From positions 1 to 55,436 of the forward strand of contig CALEKY010000028.1 of the NCBI GenBank assembly GCA_937902995.1: 55,436 nucleotides of DNA, given 5' to 3'. How positions within the stretch are numbered: the stretch's first letter is position 1; every line of letters begins with the position of its first letter. The position numbers were made by a program, and so were the translations under genes. This DNA is from an uncultured Sinobacteraceae bacterium. Lineage in GTDB: Bacteria; Pseudomonadota; Gammaproteobacteria; Steroidobacterales; Steroidobacteraceae. Below are positions 51,991 through 55,436 of the stretch, piece by piece. The notes below the pieces were generated by a model that did not search any database, was not told where the DNA came from, and saw only the letters and a program-made list of their open reading frames with translations.

Positions 51991-52053
51991 ACTCACTACT
52001 CACTACTCACGACCACAGTGCGGCACCCGCCACGACCGCGAGTCACGAGTCAC
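51991..52053. repeat. two heptanucleotide arrays in phase between pckG and the cyclase gene
   Basis: ACTCACT, ACTCACT, ACTCACG (51991-52011), then after four less regular units GAGTCAC, GAGTCAC (52040-52053). The second pair starts exactly 49 nt (7 x 7) after the first, so both share one 7-nt phase. ACTCACG and the CGCGAGT at 52038-52044 are near complementary. Confidence 0.65.
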
Positions 52054-52062
52054 GCGGAGCAA

Positions 52063-52971
52063 CTACTCCTCACAGTAGTAGCGCACAGTGAGCGCCGCGC
52101 CGTTCTCGGGAACGCGGCCGAAACCAATCATCCCCTCGCCCTTGAGCTGCATGCTGTCGCGGCGGACGAAGGCCTCTTCGCCGTCCCGCGTCGTGACGAA
52201 CGTGCCGTTCGTGCTCTGATCGATCAGCACGAACTTGTTGCGGGTGAGCTCGATGCGGGCGTGCAGGCGCGAGATCAGATTGCCCTTGATGACGACGTCG
52301 TTCTCTTCGGCGCGTCCGATGGCGATGTTCGTCCGACTGTCGTCGACGACGATCTCCTTGCCCTGGAACCGCAGGCGCAAACGCCGCGGACGCTTGGCCT
52401 CCTTGCCGATCGCCCCGAGTGCAATGGCCGGGAGCATGCTCGTCGCATCCTCCTTCTGCCAAAGCACCTCGTAGAGCTCGTCTTCGCTCGTCTTGCCCTT
52501 GAGCGTCGCCACATCGATTTGCCGGACGGCAGACTTCCACTCTGGCGCAAGCCGCTCGACCATCGCGCTCGTAACCATGATCTGCCCGGCCTTGGCCTGG
52601 CTGGTCATACGGTTCGCGGTATGGACCGCGGCTCCGAAGATGTCGCGGTTCTCGAGCACGACCGGTCCGAAGTGCCCGCCGATGCGGATCGCGATCGGCT
52701 GCCCTTCGACCTTCAGCTCGGAATGAATTCGGATGTCGTGCTGCATCTTGCTTGCAGCGTTCATGGCGTCGTTCGCCGTCGGAAAGGTCGCCATGATCTC
52801 GTCGCCGATCGTCTTGATCACGGTGCCATGGTTCTGCTCGGTGGCCGATCGCATGATCTCCACGCAAGTCAGGATCATGTCGCGAGCACGCAGGTCGCCC
52901 ATGACCTCATAAATCCGCGTGCTTCCGACCACGTCGGCAAACAAAATGGCTAGTTCGATGTCTTTTCCCAT
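52063..52971 (-). CDS. class III nucleotidyl cyclase homology domain with C-terminal FHA domain
   Basis: A 302-aa cytoplasmic protein with a class III cyclase domain (about residues 6-170; first metal Asp13 in LFADVVGST, second Asp57 in KTIGDEIM with Lys53) and a C-terminal FHA phosphothreonine-binding domain (about 197-298; IGRAEENDVVIKG, SRLHARIEL, STNGTF, all FHA hallmarks). In typical adenylate cyclases the FGDxVNxAAR segment carries an Asp for substrate choice and Asn and Arg for catalysis; here it is FGAAVHTANR (112-121): Asp to Ala114 and Asn to His117, while Arg121 stays. It may make no cAMP or another product. The gene stands alone; a TATAAT lies 112 nt upstream. Confidence 0.85.
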   Translation of the reverse strand: MGKDIELAILFADVVGSTRIYEVMGDLRARDMILTCVEIMRSATEQNHGTVIKTIGDEIMATFPTANDAMNAASKMQHDIRIHSELKVEGQPIAIRIGGHFGPVVLENRDIFGAAVHTANRMTSQAKAGQIMVTSAMVERLAPEWKSAVRQIDVATLKGKTSEDELYEVLWQKEDATSMLPAIALGAIGKEAKRPRRLRLRFQGKEIVVDDSRTNIAIGRAEENDVVIKGNLISRLHARIELTRNKFVLIDQSTNGTFVTTRDGEEAFVRRDSMQLKGEGMIGFGRVPENGAALTVRYYCEE

Positions 52972-53082
52972 GACCTCTTAAGCGCTCGATCGGCTCAGGT
53001 CCCGTGCCAACCTCGCGTCCTTTCCAGTCGTCGCGGGTCACCGGCGATGACGGCAGGGAGCCGGATGTGCCTGGGCGTGGGC

Positions 53083-53088
53083 ATTATA
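53083..53088 (-). promoter_or_regulatory. -10 element of a possible promoter for the cyclase-FHA gene
   Basis: On the minus strand TATAAT reads 53088-53083, in an AT-rich island (TATATAAT) otherwise rare in this GC-rich window. No good -35 is seen. It fits the only gene reading away from it, the cyclase-FHA gene starting at 52971. Confidence 0.4.
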
Positions 53089-53182
53089 TACACAACACTA
53101 CATAACCTTGCTCAGCAGAAAGTCCCGGTTCGGCAATGGGATGGGGCCTGAGAGATAAAGTGAAGTGGCAGCTTCCGGCCTG

Positions 53183-54214
53183 CTAGGCGGCCCGGACGAT
53201 GCGTAACGCGTCGATCAACACCCGAGCCGAGGCCTCGTTGCGTGCAGCCTGCTCGGACAGGAACCTCCGCCAGGAACGCACTCGGGGCAGCCCTGCATAG
53301 AGTCCATGCACATGGCGGAGCAACGAGGACAATCGATGCCCCTCGTCGACCCGGGCCTGCACGTAGTCGACGTAGCGCTCGACCACCGTTTCTCGATTCG
53401 GTAGCGGCGCATTCGGATCGACGACCGCGCGGTGGAGCTCTGCCAGCAAGTAGGGATTGGAGTAGGCTTCGCGGCCGATCATGACGCCATCGAAGGTTGC
53501 GAGGTGCGCCTTGACCTCATCCGTCGAGCGGATGCCGCCGTTGAGGACCAATGTCAGCTGCGGAAAGTCCTCGCGCAAGCGCCGCACGACGTCATATCTG
53601 AGCGGCGGAATCTCGCGGTTCTCTTTCGGGCTGAGTCCATTCAAGATCGCCTTCCGCGCGTGAACGACGAAGATCTCGCAGCCTGCGCTTGCCACCGTCG
53701 TCACGAAACGATGCAGGAACTCGTATTCGTCCGCGTTCGGATCGGGCATCGGCTCGATACCGATGCGGCACTTCACCGTGACGGGAACGCGCACGGCCGC
53801 GCGCATCGCAGACACACATTCCGCCACCAGCTCCGGCGTGCCCATCAAACATGCACCGAAACGGCCGCTCTGCACGCGATCGCTCGGACACCCGCAATTG
53901 AGATTGATCTCGTCGTAGCCGAAGTCCTCGCCGATCCGTGCAGCACTTGCCAATTCCGACGGATCGCATCCACCCAATTGCAACGCCACCGGATGCTCGC
54001 TCGGATCGTAGGCAAGCAAATGCTCACGGCGACCGCGCACGATCGCCGCAGCGGTGATCATCTCCGTATAAAGCAGCGCGCTCGGCGTGAGCAGCCGCAT
54101 GAAATACCGGCAATGCCGGTCAGTGTAGTCGAGCATGGGCGCTACACAGACGCGACGGTCTAGGCACTTCGAGGCATCCCGCTGCAAGGGGTTTGTGATC
54201 CTGGCGATTTCCAC
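53183..54214 (-). CDS. dusA: tRNA-dihydrouridine(20/20a) synthase
   Basis: DusA uses FMN and NADPH to reduce uridines in the D-loop of tRNAs. The 343-aa product opens with VAPMLDYTDRHCRYFMRLLTPSALLYTEMI, followed by EHPVALQLGGCDPSELASAARI and the catalytic Cys region EINLNCGCPSDRVQSGRFGACLM, then HARKAILNGLSPKENREIPPLRYDVV and the GGIRSTDEVKAHL segment. The GLSPKENR stretch is specific to the DusA type. Length agrees with the 330-345 aa of the family. It stands alone on the minus strand, 211 nt from the cyclase gene. Confidence 0.96.
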   Translation of the reverse strand: MEIARITNPLQRDASKCLDRRVCVAPMLDYTDRHCRYFMRLLTPSALLYTEMITAAAIVRGRREHLLAYDPSEHPVALQLGGCDPSELASAARIGEDFGYDEINLNCGCPSDRVQSGRFGACLMGTPELVAECVSAMRAAVRVPVTVKCRIGIEPMPDPNADEYEFLHRFVTTVASAGCEIFVVHARKAILNGLSPKENREIPPLRYDVVRRLREDFPQLTLVLNGGIRSTDEVKAHLATFDGVMIGREAYSNPYLLAELHRAVVDPNAPLPNRETVVERYVDYVQARVDEGHRLSSLLRHVHGLYAGLPRVRSWRRFLSEQAARNEASARVLIDALRIVRAA

Positions 54215-54244
54215 GATGCGTCGGCGCGCGAGGTTGCTCGGCGG

Positions 54245-54597
54245 TTAGGATAATGAAGGAAGGCGGCAAGACATGGCCGCCGCAGGATGATAGCCCGAGT
54301 CCTCTCTCGGATCATCTCGAGTCGACATCGAGGTGCCGTACCGAACGGCGCTGCTCGTCGAGAAACAGCGCAACGCTGTGACTCGGGAACCTATATGTGA
54401 TCACTAGTTACGCATGACGGTAACGTTAACGGCAAACGAGAACGGATGCGGCCGAAGACCACAATTCTTTCGGAGCGCTGTTAACGATAACCGTAAGTAA
54501 CTCGATTCGGGGACTCTTACTTGCCGAAAGTAGCGCACGCCCCATCGAGTTGGGGCGTATCGCTCAGCGCTCATTCGATTTGCGTTTCGGGGTTTCC
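54245..54597 (+). other. long noncoding leader with inverted repeats before the TonB receptor gene
   Basis: I see no protein gene in these 353 nt. They hold a near-perfect inverted repeat: CGGTAACGTTAACGG (54418-54432) and CTGTTAACGATAACCG (54478-54493), with one single-base shift, 45 nt apart. Inside, CCGAAGA and TCTTTCGG can pair. Downstream, CGCCCCA (54538-54544) pairs with TGGGGCG (54551-54557), 40 nt before the start. The layout suggests a folded leader or paired operators; I find no B12 box, Fur box or other known riboswitch core. Confidence 0.5.
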
Positions 54598-55436
54598 GTG
54601 AACATCAGATTCGGTCACCTGCGGCCATTGGCCGCCGGCGCCTTGGCGTTCGTCCTTGTTCAGTCGGTTCAGGCTGCGCCTGTCGAAGAAGTGACCGTGA
54701 CAGCCCGGCGACTCGAGGAAAGCATTCCCGTGGAGTTGGAGAAGGCCGGATCGCGGCTGACGACGCTTCCGGCAGAGTTCGTCGCCAACGGGGTGTACAA
54801 CGACATCAGCCAGACGCTGTCCGGCACGGTGCCCGGCCTCTTCGTCGCACCGTCGAGCGGCCCCTTCAGCTACGTCGACGCATCGCTCCAGGGCTCCCGG
54901 AGCGGCGACATCCTGTGGCTCGTCGACGGCGTGCGCATCAACAATCGCCTGTACACGAGCACCCTGCCCTTGGACACGTTGCCGGCGCACATGGTCGAGC
55001 GCATCGAAGTACTGGAAGGCGGACAAGGCTTGTTCTACGGTACGCAAGCGATCGCGGGCGTCATCAACGTCGTGACCAAGGAAGCGACCGATCGACCGAG
55101 CGTCACGTTGAGCAGCGGGTTTCACACGAACGACGGCTATTCGGTGAGCGGCAACTTCCGCGGAACCTTCGCCGGCAAGCATCGGCTCGTCGTATATGGA
55201 TCCAAGGACGAAGCCGACGGTATCAAGCCCTACCGCGACCGCGACTTCCAACCGAGCGCCACAGACCGCGACCGTTCGTACGACGTGCGCGTCGGCGGGC
55301 TGCGCTATGCCATCGACTTCACCGAGAACGCTCGATTCAGCATTTCTTATCAGCACACGGAGGCCGATCTCGATCAGCTCTCGCCGATGCGCGTGCGCAA
55401 GGCCATCAACTCGCGCAACGAGGAAATCGCGAGCGC
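54598..55436 (+). CDS. TonB-dependent outer-membrane receptor, 5' part (cut by window edge)
   Basis: The reading frame from a GTG at 54598 runs to the window edge (279 codons). It has a signal peptide (about residues 1-27, ending QAA), the TonB box VEEVTVTARR, and a plug domain with the segments LVDGVRINNR, VERIEVLEGGQGLFYGTQAIAGVINVVTK. After the plug, barrel strands begin (VTLSSGFHTNDGYSVSGNFRG, HRLVVYGSKDE). It resembles BtuB/CirA-type receptors, but the substrate cannot be read from this part. TTG codons at 54580 and 54550 are other in-frame starts with no better ribosome site. The leader upstream is structured. Confidence 0.9.
   Translation, partial: MNIRFGHLRPLAAGALAFVLVQSVQAAPVEEVTVTARRLEESIPVELEKAGSRLTTLPAEFVANGVYNDISQTLSGTVPGLFVAPSSGPFSYVDASLQGSRSGDILWLVDGVRINNRLYTSTLPLDTLPAHMVERIEVLEGGQGLFYGTQAIAGVINVVTKEATDRPSVTLSSGFHTNDGYSVSGNFRGTFAGKHRLVVYGSKDEADGIKPYRDRDFQPSATDRDRSYDVRVGGLRYAIDFTENARFSISYQHTEADLDQLSPMRVRKAINSRNEEIAS

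Noticed and set aside
50962..52953. A 663-codon open frame on the plus strand over the end of pckG and the cyclase gene
   Set aside because: It is out of frame in pckG and antisense to the cyclase-FHA gene, and it would run through a strong terminator and the repeat arrays.
54397..54404. GTGATCAC palindrome as a CRP or Fur site before the TonB receptor
   Set aside because: A CRP site needs TGTGA and TCACA six bases apart; here they touch. There is also no match to the Fur box.
54245..54597. Cobalamin riboswitch before the BtuB-like receptor
   Set aside because: No B12 box or the conserved core segments could be found, although the leader is long and folded.

Overview
The window is a continuous stretch of a GC-rich (roughly 60-65% by eye) gammaproteobacterial chromosome. 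The evidence is the canonical rpsB-tsf-pyrH-frr-uppS-cdsA-dxr-rseP-bamA-skp-lpxD-fabZ-lpxA-lpxB-rnhB-dnaE run on the minus strand, followed further on by accA-tilS-pyrG, together with a map-glnD-dapC-dapD block on the plus strand. A GTP-type PEP carboxykinase, the dap arrangement and the TonB receptor would suit a Xanthomonadales, Nevskiales or Steroidobacterales-like lineage, but the lineage is inference. I see no tRNA, rRNA, CRISPR array, insertion sequence or prophage.

Layout. 1-2832: pyrG (5' part), tilS, accA (minus). 2940-11926: about 9 kb of accessory genes between accA and dnaE: an orphan ParB-like protein with a basic tail, a DUF883 protein, a split spermidine-synthase-like pair, an anchored hypothetical, a small charged protein in a compact unit with a sigma-54-like promoter, two MFS carriers, a serine hydrolase, YciH and YceI. 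12057-30443: the housekeeping superoperon for DNA replication, lipid A, outer-membrane assembly, isoprenoid/undecaprenyl synthesis and translation factors, mostly with 4-nt start/stop overlaps. 30725-36322: map, glnD, dapC, dapD (plus). 36368-46749: a phosphate block, pstSCAB, then (after dapE and dsbB) phoU, a porin and phoBR. 46823-49990: tsaB, a DinG-type helicase and an exported DUF11-like protein. 50162-55436: pckG, a cyclase-FHA protein, dusA and the 5' part of a TonB-dependent receptor.

The strongest regulatory signal is three Pho-box promoters (upstream of pstS, the porin and phoB) with the same layout: a 7-mer like GTGTCAT, 4 nt, CTGTAAC/T, 10 nt, then a -10 position. They tie the scattered phosphate genes into one regulon, with phoU apparently following the porin rather than pstB.

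The least explained features are heptanucleotide-period tandem arrays at lpxA/lpxB and behind pckG, the cyclase with substituted catalytic residues, the exported spermidine-synthase-like protein, the orphan ParB-like protein, and a structured leader before the TonB receptor.
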